Shown here piece after piece: positions 21,264 to 33,604 of a DNA stretch of 64,000 bases; position 1 is the first letter of the stretch, and every line of letters begins with the position of its first letter. The notes under the pieces were generated by a model that saw nothing but the letters and a program-made list of their open reading frames with translations, had not been told where the DNA came from and searched no databases. Source of the stretch: Berberis thunbergii (lineage: Eukaryota; Streptophyta; Magnoliopsida; Ranunculales; Berberidaceae); assembly GCA_003290165.1 (NCBI GenBank), contig QNQO01006214.1, positions 62,001 through 126,000 of the forward strand, given 5' to 3'. A program made the position numbers and the translations under genes.

Positions 21264-24194
21264 TTAGACTTCCTCTAAGGGTTGACTGTTTTTTTGCTGC
21301 AACTCATTATGTTTCAAATGACAAGCTTCGACTGCATCATCTATTGATAAAAACACTGATTCCATCCCAATAATTTCATTGAGGTTAAACGCCATTAATT
21401 TTTCTGTCACCTCTAATCTAGGATTTGCCATTGAAACCTGCAAAAATGAACAACAATACAAAGTTACCGTGATGTTGTTAAGCATGCCATGTTGAGCAAA
21501 AGAAAATACAACTTTATTTGTACCTTGATTCCTCTTCTTTCAAGGGTTCTTCGAAGTTCTTGTAGCATCTCTAAACCAGTCATGTCGATTGATGTAACTC
21601 CTACAATAACAATATCAATAATATACTTCAGCTAATATATCTCGAGTGTGATTCACTATCATCTAAATTATAAAAGCATGTTAGGACTTTTTGGAATAAG
21701 TTTGTTACAACCCAATACCTCAAACCAAGAAAAGAGGTATGGATGCATTCATCCCAGAAAAACCAAGAAAAACTAGTGGGACTCGAGCAATTAGTTACTT
21801 TTTAATGCGCCATGAAACTCATAACCTTTTGAAAAAATTGGAGACTGTGTGAGATGCCACCGGAGAATATGTTTTAGAGAATGCATGAAATAGGCATTGT
21901 AGATTCGTAAAACTTTTATGTTTTACCTCCAAAATCTAGGATAAGATGCTCAATATTGTTGTCGTCCCTCTTTTTTTGTTCGTCCTCAATCCACCTTGTA
22001 ATCCTATTTGACACATTTACATGAACATATATCATGGACAGTGTAAAAGGAGCAACTTATTTAGTTTTTGATATTATTGTGTTCATCATTTACCTATCTC
22101 TGACATAAGAGCTTGTAGAAAAAAGAATTGGAGATCCCAACTGTAAAATCAGAATTCCTGGAACCCTAGTCGCCGAAGGGTATTGTTCAATATCACGATA
22201 AAATGTTTTGTCTGGTAATTTTCCAACATTGGAAATTGGAGGCCTAGCTACATACAATAGTGCTCTTACTATCGCAAGTCCCACCTGGAAAAGAATGTAT
22301 TGAAATCTTTGTAAGCTCTAGTGCAGTCTAATGTTGTAGACTCAGAGAATCACTATCTTTGTATTTTCTTTTAAATGATGAGAAAGGCCACTTACTGACA
22401 TAATGAGACCGACATCCATGCTGATAAAGACTACGCCGAAGAAGGCAGCCATGGCAATGGCAAAATCAAATTTGTCAACCTTGTAAAGGCGATAAGCCGC
22501 TTCATAGTCAATTAGGCCAAGCATGGCAGAGGTGATAATGGCTGAGAGAGCAACAAGAGGAGTGTATTTGAAGACAGGAGCTAAGAAGAGGAGAACTAAC
22601 ATCATGCATATTGCCATGACTATGTTGGACATCGGGGTTTTACACCCTGCATTATTATTGACCGCAGATTTTGAAAACGGCCCTGTAAATTGAACAACCC
22701 TTTGTCAATTTCCAATTGTTGCTTGTAATATAACTGTAAAAGATTGAACCAAACTTGAAGGTTATCAAAAGTTATGTGGTAGTTCTTTCATAAGCAATCA
22801 ACTTTATTTTTATTTTTATTATTATTTTTACCTGTGGTCAAATAACAGGAGGTGAAAGAGCCAATAATGTTCATTATTCCGAAAGCTATCATTTCCTTAT
22901 TTCCATCTATATGGTATTTTTTCTGTACAGCAAAGCTCCTCCCTATTGCTATTCCTTCCTGCAAAATTTAGGATTTAGAGAACAAGTCTTCAAAATTTAC
23001 AGCACTTTGACAAAAATCTAAAATCGATATCAATTATTTATTAGAGTTTCAAAATTAAAACAAAAAAATCACAACGTTGAGGGTTAGTGAACTACTTACA
23101 GCTAAAGCAAGTATGCCAGAGACGATCCCAGCTGTTAGAACTGTTGGTAGATACTTAGAATCAAAGTTCAAAAGGTGAATTGATGGAGGATTCAATCCTT
23201 TGCTCAAATGACCAATCTATGAAAAAAAATTGAATAGGATTAAGTGAAGCAAAATAAACTAAAAATTAATTATTTTATACTAAGAAGGAATTACCCACAA
23301 CATATTTTATAGCTAATTTAACTAAAACTAAAACAATAATTATGCTACAGATTTTGACTTTTGTGTTATTATCTGATAATAGTGTTAACTATGTTTAGTT
23401 TGTCGTAAACTTTATCTATGTCATACAACAATCTATGTCATAAACATTAAAAAGAACTTCAATCCAGGAAATAAATGTCATCGATAATAAGTACATGATC
23501 AGAAATATAAATGAGGGGATAACATGAATTTACTAACTTATACTAAAAATAAATAAATAAATAAAAGAGGAAAATGAAACTTACAGTTGGGATTCCATGT
23601 TTCTCTGCATGGACCAAATAAGCAAAAACACATCCCACCACCACCACTATTATTGGACCAATTGCTGATACCCAAAATAGCCTTTTATTCCTCTTTTTCT
23701 GACAAATTTCCCACCAAATAGTTATTAGTCTTGCAACATTTTTGTTGTTTATTAAAAAAAAAAAAAAAAAAAAATAGAGTGAGCCTATCGAACTAGGTTC
23801 TGCAATCAGGATGATGTGACATCATCAGAAGAAGTTTTTTACAAATTTGAGATACATATAAATATTTTGGAGATTTCATCATTCTTTTAAGATTACACAA
23901 CAGTCACCATAGTTGCAAAACTTGATTTTCTAATATTTTCAAAAAAATAAAATTAAAAACTGTATTTATTTTGGACAGAAACAAGTAATCTCTTACCACT
24001 TCTCTAGTAATGAGAAGGAATGAAAGGAACGTTATTCCTACAAGAGCACTTTCCCATCTCCACTGCATAATTAACAAAAAAAAAAAAAAAAGGATTTACA
24101 AAAAATAGAGTAGAGAAAATCAGAGTTTTGAGATCGAAAATTGTGAGAATTACTATGCTTAGTATACGGGTATTTGATGGAAACTATTGCTAAA

Positions 24195-24233
<39 letters not shown>

Positions 24234-25260
24234 CGTGTGTTTGAGAAAAGATTGAATGCAAGACCGAGACCACATTAGTCTTTGTTGTAAAATGATTCAG
24301 TCCTAAAAAGCCCTTCAATTGTTGCAAAGTGATAAGAATCGCAGTTCCACTCATGAAACCAACAATTGTCGAATGTGATAAAAAATCCACAAGTATTCCA
24401 AGTCTGTAAACACATATATTCAAAAAATCAAAATTAAATAAAAATAAATAAAAAAGAGGTTAATGACACATTTGAATTCTAAGGGGCGAGGGAACGCGCA
24501 AGGGAGAGGGAGCGAGGGATGGGTGGTTACACCCTCTCCCTCGCGCGTTCCCTAGAAGGGCTCTTTATTCAAACTGATGAAAAAAAATATCGAAGTGAAG
24601 TTACCTAAATACTCCTAGAGCTGTCTGAAATATCCCTGTAAAAAATGCTGCAGTAAACACCAAATGAAGATACAAAGTTTGCTGTGTATCTGGTGATACC
24701 ACTTTACGAATTGTTGCAGCTAAAAGCAACGAAGCTGCCCCAACGTTACCGATGGCAATATCATTGGAGCTACCGAGAAGTGCATAAATTATCGGTGGTA
24801 CAAAACTACTATCTGTATAAAAAAAAAACGAATGGATTAAAATTTTGAAAAAAAAGAAAGATGGACAGTATGGTAGTCGACAACAAAAATGAAGTAGAGA
24901 AGATGATTATTACGTACAAAGGCCTATAATAGGAGGAATATCTGCAAGTTTTGCATAACTGATCCCCTGAGGGATGGCAAGGCTGGCTATAGTAATGCCA
25001 GCGAGCAAGTCGTAGCGAAACAACTGAAAACTGTACTTGGGTAGCCATTCTGTGATAGGAAACAAATACTGGACAGCCTTTTTGGATTTAACAAGAGGGG
25101 GTTGGTTCTTGAATTGGCGAAACGGATCGTCGGGGAAGAGAGTCTCCTTGATGCTGGATTTGAACACCTTAGTAGAGCTTCTTGGGGCAGTGAAGTTCAC
25201 ACCGGATGCATTAGTTGTGGCTGTGTTTCCTGTGCCTGTGCCTGTGCCTGTGCCTGTCAT
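21264..25260 (-). CDS. SULTR3;5: Sulfate transporter, SULTR3;5-like (gene B)
   Basis: Twelve coding exons on the minus strand join to 651 codons (650 residues): 24918-25260, 24605-24812, 24232-24403, 23997-24062, 23585-23698, 23100-23216, 22832-22958, 22396-22682, 22094-22284, 21927-22003, 21524-21600, 21264-21437. All introns are GT-AG. Ten exons match gene A in length exactly or to within three bases, with the same phases; the first and last differ. The protein has SGVNFTAPRSS, KETLFPDDPF, GITIASLAIPQGISYAK, an SLC26/SulP membrane domain and a STAS domain with SIDMTG, closer to Arabidopsis SULTR3;5 here than gene A. It begins with repeated Thr-Gly from a hexanucleotide microsatellite. It is presumably a membrane anion/sulfate carrier; substrate is inferred. 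Confidence 0.93.
24197..24231 (-). repeat. (TA)n microsatellite abutting a splice donor of SULTR gene B
   Basis: Intron 3 begins GTATATATATATA directly at the donor; the run is about 34 bases. Confidence 0.85.
24489..24553 (-). other. GC-rich hairpin in intron 2 of SULTR gene B
   Basis: 22-base arms (24489-24510 and 24532-24553) are inverted complements with one mismatch, around a 21-base loop, in an otherwise AT-rich intron. The motif is GGGAACGCGC..GGGAGAGGG. It would form a strong stem in the pre-mRNA. Confidence 0.7.
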
Positions 25261-25347
25261 GGTGATGGCGGTGTGGTTTCTATATAAGCTAGAAAGAAAG
25301 AGAGAATGTGATGTGGAGTGTTTATAGAGGTGAAAGAGTTAATTATG

Positions 25348-25355
25348 TATTTATA
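25348..25355 (-). promoter_or_regulatory. TATA box of SULTR gene B
   Basis: TATAAATA on the minus strand, about 90 bases upstream of the start codon at 25260. Confidence 0.6.
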
Positions 25356-25360
25356 GATAG

Positions 25361-26441
25361 GAGAAACAATTGGATCGATTTGTTTATTTATGTTTAGTGA
25401 GTGGGTTGAAAAAGTGAAATTGGCTAGACTCACTTGACTCGAAACATTGTATTAGCAATTGTTTGACGGTTGGTTTACTTCAAATTTCACAGCCTAGAAT
25501 CTAATAGAAAATTTTAATACGAGTCTTAATTTGATGTGGTTCGTGTAGGAAAATCTTTGACGGTGCAGTAATTGATAACTTGTTAGAAATCATAAATGAG
25601 GCTGTTGTTGTAGACTCCACACCGCGATAAAGACATGTTTGTTCTTTTCTTTCTTTTTGTTGATATTTTCACCTTTAAAACAAATAAAAAACCTCCACAC
25701 ATTCAATTATTTTTGCAATAGGGAATATCTCATTATTGTCTATAGTAATTAAGTGATTTGATTAGACATGAGATTGTGTAAAAGTTAATCAAGTAAAGTT
25801 GGCCTTGGTTACACCTTCCCCAATTGAAACTGGGAACATAAACAGTGAAGAGAGAAGACACATTTTATTATATCACCAGCATTTGCATATAATATGAAAG
25901 CATTGAATATGTGCAGTACCTATCCACGAAAATAACAGGTTTCCAAATTTTGACATATATACAAGGTTGATTAGTTAATCGCGTGCACGTTTTATAGTTT
26001 GAAATATAAACAATAAGTTTTATAAGTGAATAAATGGTTTCAAATATTTGATAAACGAATACTTGAACATTAATCAATCTTATGGATTCAATGCTATAAT
26101 CACTAGAAATGTACGGTGAATATGCACCAAGTCAATTAAAGATCAAAAGAGATAAGTACATATCGATGCTATATTTAGTAATTTAGTTCAGCTTATATAA
26201 CTCTCCTACTTCCCCCCCTTGAAATAGAAAAAACAACAATTTTGAATATGTATTATGTATAAAAGTGTAGTTTCGAAAGGGAGCGATGTCTTTGAAAGAG
26301 ATGAATATCTTGTAATCATAAATCGAGGATCTTGGATCACTAAGAGTTATGACATACATCGATCCGTAGTTGGGTTGAACAAAATTATGGTAGTTAAAAA
26401 ACAATTCGGAATTTTCAGGTCAAAAGACTTGTATGAATAAA
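25361..26441. other. Upstream region of SULTR gene B
   Basis: AT-rich, no supported gene. Probably holds the promoter of gene B in its left part. Short ORFs here lack recognisable motifs. Confidence 0.5.
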
Positions 26442-26633
26442 GAGTAATTCTAGGTGGCCTGGGAATCCAGCGAGGTTGACTGCTTGGGAGGGGTGAAATT
26501 ACATTTTTACCCCTCCTTTTTAACACTTTTTCTAAAAGTTTGTTAAAGAGAGGGGGGGGGGGGGCAAAAGTGTAACTTCGCCCCTCCCAGGCAGTCAACC
26601 TCGCTGGATTTCCCAGGCCATTTAGAATTTTCC
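26442..26633. mobile_element. Mutator-type MITE, 192 bp
   Basis: Terminal inverted repeats of about 60 bp run from AATTCTAGGTGGCCTGGGAA inward and share CCAGCGAGGTTGACTGC at both ends. A perfect 9-bp direct repeat ATGAATAAA flanks it (26433-26441, 26634-26642). The outer terminus (AATTCTA..TGGCCTGGGA) matches that of the large Mutator-like element at 38001-56185, so they belong to one family. It is non-coding and contains a 13-base G run. Confidence 0.9.
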
Positions 26634-26642
26634 ATGAATAAA

Positions 26643-27263
26643 TGATGTCTAGAGTTCAAATCCTGCCAAACATATAATGGTTATGAAATTTGTAAAATCT
26701 TGCTTTAGCATTTAAGCGACTTACATCATTATCTCAATTTTTCTTTCCAAGACTTTTTATTAGATGCCAACCATTTTCAAGGTTAGATTTTGCGCATCCA
26801 GTAAATTTATGACTTCAAAATGATGCTGAAATTTGTTATCAACAAACACATTTTGTAGGACTGGACTACTTAAGATTATCTATCTATTGAATCTTAGGTG
26901 AGCTGATTTGAAACGCAAGGACAAAGAGATAGATAGAGAGGTTCAGAGTGTCTTCAATCATTATCAACCTTCTGAGAAGGTAAGCCAGAAATGACGCATT
27001 TTTTTAATGTTTGTTTGAAATACAACAAGAACGAATCCTACCCACAATGCGTAATGGACAAAGAGCACCTCCTTCAACCAAAAGCAAAGTGTAGGGATCG
27101 ACAAAAGAAGAGACAAATTGATTAGGCTACTCTCTTGAACCTAAAAAAAAGACCATTTGAATCCAAAGTTGGTAATGGCAACTCATGTTTGTTTTCATTT
27201 TCATACAAGATGGCATGGGAGGCAAAGGTGGATTGCATGTGTTGTTAGTTCTTTATCTTATGA
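26643..27263. other. Intergenic sequence, nothing recognised
   Basis: AT-rich spacer between the MITE and the MuDR-type element, with no ORF of note. Confidence 0.5.
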
Positions 27264-27808
27264 TATTCTTAAGGGTAATTGCATTTTGCACCTTAAAATA
27301 TATAGCCAATTCAGTTTTGTCCCCAATTAATATTTATATTGCATTTTCCCTCTCAGACTAATAGTCAACGTGCTTTGACTGTCAAACACCTCACTGGCCA
27401 CCGTTCTTCCTATTTTGCATAACGAAAATGTCCTTCACGTGTTTATCACGTCTGATGTGATAGCATGTTAATCCCAACCGTTTATTATCTAAAGCAGGCA
27501 CGTGGACGGCTAAGGTTTACTCTATGTCAACCCTAGCATTGAAGAGACGGAGAGTGGAGGGAAAACTCCCTCCGTTTTCATTCTCTCTGTTTTGTTTCTT
27601 TTTTCTCCCTGTGTTCTCTCCGATTTCTCACCGAAATGAAGAAGGGTAATACTGAAACAAAGAAGAAACACAAAACGAATAAAGGGGACGAAGGTTGTTT
27701 TTGGTGTCAAAATCACAATCAGTAGCAGTGGTGATGATGGGAGCACCGCTTCTAGCATACACTGAGACGATTGCAGTTCGTTCAGTGATTTTAGTGATTT
27801 CTTCAATC

Positions 27809-30609
27809 AGATGTCAAGCGATGAGGAGTCAAATCTGAGGCGAGATTTCACTCCTTCAGACACTGAAGAGGACGTGAAACCTAAGTCTTATTTGCTATTT
27901 TAGGGTTTTCATTTTGGTGCTTCTATATGTAATGCATGTTTGAATGGATGGTGTGAATGGTATGAGTTTGTTAGTAGTTTGTTCATTTGCACATATTCTT
28001 GTTTCTCCACTGTTTATTTGGTGGTTGTTGTTTGCATCAGTAAAAATGTTGTTTCTGAAAGTGATTTAGTTTGGTTTAGTGTTGCTAGTGGTTGGTGATT
28101 CCATGAATCAGTAACAGTGTTCATTTAGTGTGGTTTAGTGTCATACTTGTCTTCTTTTTTCAGTTTACTATTCACGTTTGATTGCATGATTTAGTGTGGT
28201 TTAGTTTTGTTTGCATCAATGAAAATGGTTTGACTTTGTTATGTTTGTTTGTTTTCAGTCTTTTGTTTGCATCAGTGAAAATGGTAAGATTTTGTTTTTG
28301 TTTGTATGTTTGTAGCAATGGTAAGTGGGGAACTGAAAGTCTGAAATTACTGATCCATTACAATGGAAAGTGGAGTAAGATTGAAGAGATCCCTGGTCTG
28401 TTGAAGGTTAGTGATTATAAAGATGTGATATCTATAAAGTTTGTACAAGTGCATGGGGATTACCTGAATTGGGATAAGTTAAATAAGAGTATCCTTGAAG
28501 CTATCCCCAACCCATATAAACATGCCTTAACCCTTGGAACAACACATACCTATGTGGAGAATGGGGTGAGGATGAGCATTAGAAATGATAAAGATTTGAT
28601 GTATTTTTTAACCCATGCAAACATTGATGACAATGATGCTTTGCATGTGTTTGTTGAGGTTAAGGTGACAACACAAGTACATGAAAACAACACTCCTAGG
28701 ATTATTGTAATGGAGTTTGAACCAATTTCAACCCCACCTATAGTTGATGTCGACTTTTCCCCTGTAACACAACCCACCCCTACTAAAAAAATTCATTTAA
28801 AGCCTAAATGCAGGACCAAAAATCCTTGTACCAGGAGGAAGGTTCCAACCCCAAGGAAGAGTAAACCTAGTGATTGGTACTCTCCAAGAAAAAATGGTAG
28901 TAAGAAAGGGATAAAGTCAAGTAAGACATGATTTAACTTATGTGACGAGTTGAGTGAAGAAGAATTAGATGAAGACCTACCTGATGTAGTACCACAGGGA
29001 CCTGCTGAGGAAGTAGTTCCATCTGAACCTGGTCCAGCTGAGTTTGTTGAGCTAGATGATCTTTTAGTAAAAGAGGAGTATTATTCAGGCCATAACACTG
29101 AAGATGAGGCACCTCCAGGTGAGCATGCTGATTTTGTGGTTGAGACTGAGAATGAGAATGTTTAGGTGATGAGAATGATCATGAGGCTCACCATGAGGAT
29201 GAGGACTAGGTCTTGGATGTTGGGAAGGAATGGCCCACAGTAGATGATGCTAGGTTTTGGTTGAGGAAATATGCAGTAAGAAAGAAGTTTCTGATGACAT
29301 TTAAGAAGAATGATCTTGACAGGCTTTTAGTGAAGTGTATGGATGAAGAATGCAAATGGCATTGCTATGCAGCAAGAAGCAAAGATGGGCACACCATCAG
29401 TGTTAGGACCATGGGGCAACAACACACATGTCGAGGGATTGTTGATGGGAAGCACCCTATGGCTAATGCTAGGTTTGTTGCTAATGAGTGTGAGGCCATG
29501 TTTACTACCCACTTCCAGTCTATCACACCTGACTCACTTGTGAAACAGACATGGAAGTAGAACACTGTTGAAGTCAGCTACCATGTAGGGTGGATGGCAA
29601 AACAGAAACTGAAGGCCAAAATAGTTGATAGCTATGAGGACAATTACAAAATGGCCTCTTCTTGTTGCATGGAGTTGTTGACAGCAAACCCAGGAAGCAT
29701 TGCTACATGTTCAACGAGTAATGAAGATCAAATGTTCACAAGCCTGTGTTTGGCTTTTTCTGCTAGTCTACTTGGTTGGCGGCATGGGTGTAGACCCTTG
29801 GTGGGTTTGGATGAGTGCTTTCTGAAAACAAAATATGAGGGTTACTGTTTGTCAGTCACAACTTTAATGGCAACAATGATCTCTTTCCATTGGCCATCTA
29901 CATTTGCCACTAAGAATGCTAGCAGACTTGATACACCTTCCTGAACATAATTGAGATGCAGTTGAAAATGCATGAAGGGAAGCTAACCTATGTGTACTGC
30001 AGCCCCTATCATTTTGTGAAGTCATATGTGGAAGCATAATTTAGGGGCATTGTGAGCATAAGAAATATGGGTGAATGGGATGAAGTTAGTTTTATCTTCA
30101 TTGCTTGTGTATAGTATTTCCATGTCTGATTAGGGTTTTTATGTGGCAGCCAAGATAATTAGTATTGTTTCCTCTAGTGAAAAGAGGTTCAGGGAGACCT
30201 AAGAGACATAGAAGAAGAGATGAAGATGAAGATGAGGTTCACAGGGAACACAGAAGTTGCAGAAAGTGTGAAATGGGGGGTCACAATAGTAGAACCTGTA
30301 GAAACCCTCATATGGAGAGGACCGCTGAGGATGGACAAACATCTAAGAGGCCTAAATGCACGAGGGCAAGGAACAACAAACAAAGGGGTGCAAGGACTGT
30401 TGTAGAGTGAACCTCCAAACAAAATGCCCATATGTTCTTCACAACCACCAAACTTCCAGCCTGAGATGCCTATAGCTCCAACTTTACAAAACAGTCGGAA
30501 TACCATGTTCACAACTCAGCCCTTTGCAAAAGGAGTTTGGCCCCCACCAATGAGGCCACCATTTAATCCAGTGTTTCAGCGTGGGAATGGTAGGGGCAGG
30601 AGGGGATAA
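27809..30609 (+). pseudogene. MuDR-like transposase, broken
   Basis: A short acidic leader frame starts at 27809 (MSSDEESNLRRDF). The block at about 28320-28931 resembles the MuDR N-terminal region (HYNGKWSKIEEIPG) and ends at TGA 28931. An acidic block (28950-29165) ends at TAG. The DNA-binding domain follows (29213-29560: VGKEWPTVDDARFWLRKYAV, then CMDEECKWHCYAAR), ending in TAG. 29594-29944 holds the start of the MULE catalytic domain (CRPLVGLDECFLKTKYEGY). Most of the DDE core and the SWIM finger are deleted. A CCHC finger (CRKCEMGGHNSRTC) at about 30250-30300 and a Pro-rich tail end near 30609. The stops and deletion rule out activity. Confidence 0.8.
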
Positions 30610-30659
30610 ACTCTATTTGCAAGGGGACAAAGCAGTTGGAGACCTAGGGGGACCCTGAA

Positions 30660-31830
30660 ATGACCTTAGATAGTTTGTGACTCATTTTGGTGACTCATAT
30701 TGACATTCTCATTTTGGTGAAAGCAGTTAGTGAAAGACAATTAGACAGTTGATGAAAGCAGTTACTAAAAGACAATTTTTTTTGGTTTATTAACATTGTC
30801 ATTATGTGTTTTCTGATGGTATTGAATGTTTGTGTTGGGATGGTACACTAAGTGATGCACATGTGTTATGTCAAGACTTGTGTTGGTATGGTACTCTAAA
30901 TATACACTTGTGTTGGTTGCAAGTTTTGTTAAATGGCAGTGAATGTTTGTTGGCATGGTATGATATTGAATGCTTGTTGGTATGGTGCAGTTCAGGTTGT
31001 AAATTCAGGTGCTGAATGTTATTGAAAGTGCTATTCAGGTTGCTATGTCAGGTACTGAATGTTAAAGTTGTTAGGTAGTGGTCAGTTACTGAATGTTATT
31101 GAAAGTGTTATGTCAGGTTACTAGTGATATGTCAGGTTGTTAGGTACTGAATGTTATTGAAAGTGTTATGTCAGCTTTTGAATTGCAATGATGTTGCGTC
31201 AATTGAATTACATTGATGTTAAGGCATTTGATTACAATGTGCTATTAACATCCAATGAACATCAAATCATTTTACATTGTTGAAAGAATATCAAACTTTG
31301 TTGCAAAAACATTCAATGAACATCAAATGAATTTACATTGTGCTTTAACATCCAATGTACATGTACTCCTTCAAAAATTTGCCTAGTTCAGACTTCCTAT
31401 TCACTAGTTTGATTGTGCTTGTGACACCATGGGATCTGCAAAAATTTCAAATAAGAGTTGTTAATTAACAATAACTTAACCCCTTAAAATAAATTTGAAT
31501 TTAATTTTGCCCCCTACAATAGAACTGACCTAACAGATGATGAAGACGAGCCGCAACTCAAGTTTGCCATCAAAACTTGGCAAGCTTTTCCACTTATTGA
31601 TGCTTGAATATTGAATCTACAGTGAAATAACTTATAGATGTAGTAGTAGAAGCAGAGGTGAGAGTTATTGGTGGTGAAGTCGAAACGGTAGTGGTGAAGG
31701 AGGAGTTGGCCGATTATTCCAACGTCTTAGTGGAAGTTTGAATCTCAGCCTTCAATTTTAATTGCATAAAATTTTAATCTCGGCCTTCAGATCAGTAAAA
31801 TGTATTTTGGACAGTAAAATAAGACCATTT
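30660..31830. repeat. Non-coding 3' part of the MuDR-type element with imperfect repeats
   Basis: GTACTGAATGTTATTGAAAG-like units recur about four times between 31010 and 31160. A second set built on CAATGAACATCAAATGAA lies at 31240-31360. No coding sequence is supported. Confidence 0.55.
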
Positions 31831-32063
31831 TGAATCTAGCACGTGCCTTGATAGTCAAGGCACGTTGACTGTTAGTCTGAGGGGGAAAATGCAATATAAA
31901 TGTTAATTGGGGGCAAAGCTGAATTGACTATATGTTTCAGGGGGCAAAGTGTAAATTACCCTATTCTTAACCAGTTAGTGATTTTCGATCTAAAGTCCAC
32001 TCCTCTTGCTTCTAGGATGGCAATGTTAGTGAATTTTGAATAGTAATGATTTTTTGATACTGC

Positions 32064-32697
32064 AATTTTTGTTGAAGCACAACATCACTTTTTTTTAATG
32101 TGTTGAAGCACACTACCAGTATAAACCTCTCTTTCACCATTATTCTTCTTCTCCACCTTCTCTTATCTCTTCACAACAACAACGGAGCAACATCACCCCG
32201 CCCGCCACAGTCGACCGCAACACCTCGCCTCCACCATTCATCTCTTCCTCTCCTCCTGTATTCTTCTTCTTCTCCTCCTATCTTCCTCTTTATTCTTTTC
32301 TTCTCTATTGCATGTGTCACCATTTCGCCCCTGCCTCCTTTTATTTTGGCCCTTGCACAGGCCTATGAGAATGAGGGTCTGCTCAAGGGCATGAAAAAAA
32401 TCAATGAATAAGAAAAGAAAAAAAAAGGGAAAAATGAGAGAGGGTAGGGGTGGTGTCGCGAGAAGAAGAAGAAGAGAATAGGCGGTTGGGCATGGCGAGG
32501 CGGGACGGTGGTGGCAAGTTGAGGCAATGCAGTGATGGTGGTGGGGTAAGGTAATGCAGTGGTGGTGTTGTTCCCTAAGAAAGAAGATATGAGAAGAAAA
32601 TTGGTGGTGCAATTTTTTTTTTACATCAGTGATGTGCTTAAAAAAAATGGTAGTGTGCTTCAAAAAGTATAAAATAGTAGTGTCCTTCAGCAAAAGT
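32064..32697. mobile_element. Putative foldback/MITE-like element
   Basis: Both ends carry, in opposite orientation, a TTTTGYTGAAGSACA block and then GAAGCACACTACCA about 40 bases further in. I could not identify a target-site duplication. The interior is pyrimidine-rich and its open frames look like low-complexity sequence. Confidence 0.4.
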
Positions 32698-32750
32698 AAT
32701 CGTAGACAATTCAATTTTGAGGAAGCTCCAAGCCACCAACCCACTTAATA

Positions 32751-32780
32751 GATGATAGATGATAGATGATAGATGATAAT
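32751..32780 (+). repeat. TAGATGA microsatellite
   Basis: About four head-to-tail copies of a 7-base unit. Confidence 0.8.
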
Positions 32781-33420
32781 ATATACTTCTTTCAAAGCTT
32801 GCTTTTTTAGGGGTATGAATGGAAATTAGGTACCATAATTAGTTAATGTACCATGTGGTGGTGAACACATGCGCCTTCCCAAGTTTGTTTGCTTTAATAA
32901 TTGGGGTATCACTCACTACTCGTTAACCATGAAGAGAATTCTGAAATATAGTAAATTAGTGATGATGAATGAAATGTTTTGATTAAAAACCGCCACTTAA
33001 GAACCATAAACACTTGTCTAATCCTCCAAATCAGACTTTTTCTTCTCTTATTTTGCAAAAAACTTTTGAGCTTCTTTTTCAACAATGGGTGCTTGCAGAC
33101 ACACATAAAAGCATTATTACGCTGTTGGTCAATGGTAGGGAAAAGTGAAGGAAATGAAGAAACTGTTGATAATGGAAATCTACATGTCCTCCATTACTTC
33201 TATAAACAGACATGGATAGATACTAACATAAAAGAGATTTGCCCCTATCATCATGATTAGAAGCGGAAAAAAACTATTTATGTGTCATTAATTGATGTCA
33301 TTCTTTACATGATATGTCGCGTTCTAAGAGTCAATGGACGCGGTGTTAGGCAAGTCTGGGTTCCCATCAAGTTGATCGAGGGAGACCAGGAGTAAAAGCA
33401 AATCAGGTAATTTGGTATTG
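32781..33420. other. Intergenic sequence, nothing recognised
   Basis: AT-rich, no gene supported. Confidence 0.5.
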
Positions 33421-33604
33421 GTTTGGTGTAGCTGAACATAACAGATATTGACTTACTAATTGCTAACCCGTAGAAGGAATTGACAATATTGTCTTTACCA
33501 TATATGTAGATAACAAAATTCACTCTAGAGTGATCTAAATATGTATCTTGGACAACTTTATTTATTTTATTTTTATATTTTTTTTTGATAAAACATATTG
33601 CGTG

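Larger units (their letters stand above)
27273..31961 (+). mobile_element. MuDR-type Mutator-like element, decayed
   Basis: Terminal inverted repeats of roughly 115 bp (left begins GGGTAATTGCATTTTGCACC; right ends in its near-inverse AATTACCC) share GACTAAnAGTCAACGTGC. A perfect 9-bp target duplication TATTCTTAA flanks it at 27264-27272 and 31962-31970. It carries a broken MuDR-like transposase gene on the + strand. Confidence 0.92.

Noticed and set aside
32100..32744. Overlapping ORFs with signal-peptide-like Leu/Ser/Pro-rich sequence on both strands
   Set aside because: Low-complexity pyrimidine/purine tracts give open frames in both directions, and the region is bounded by inverted repeats.
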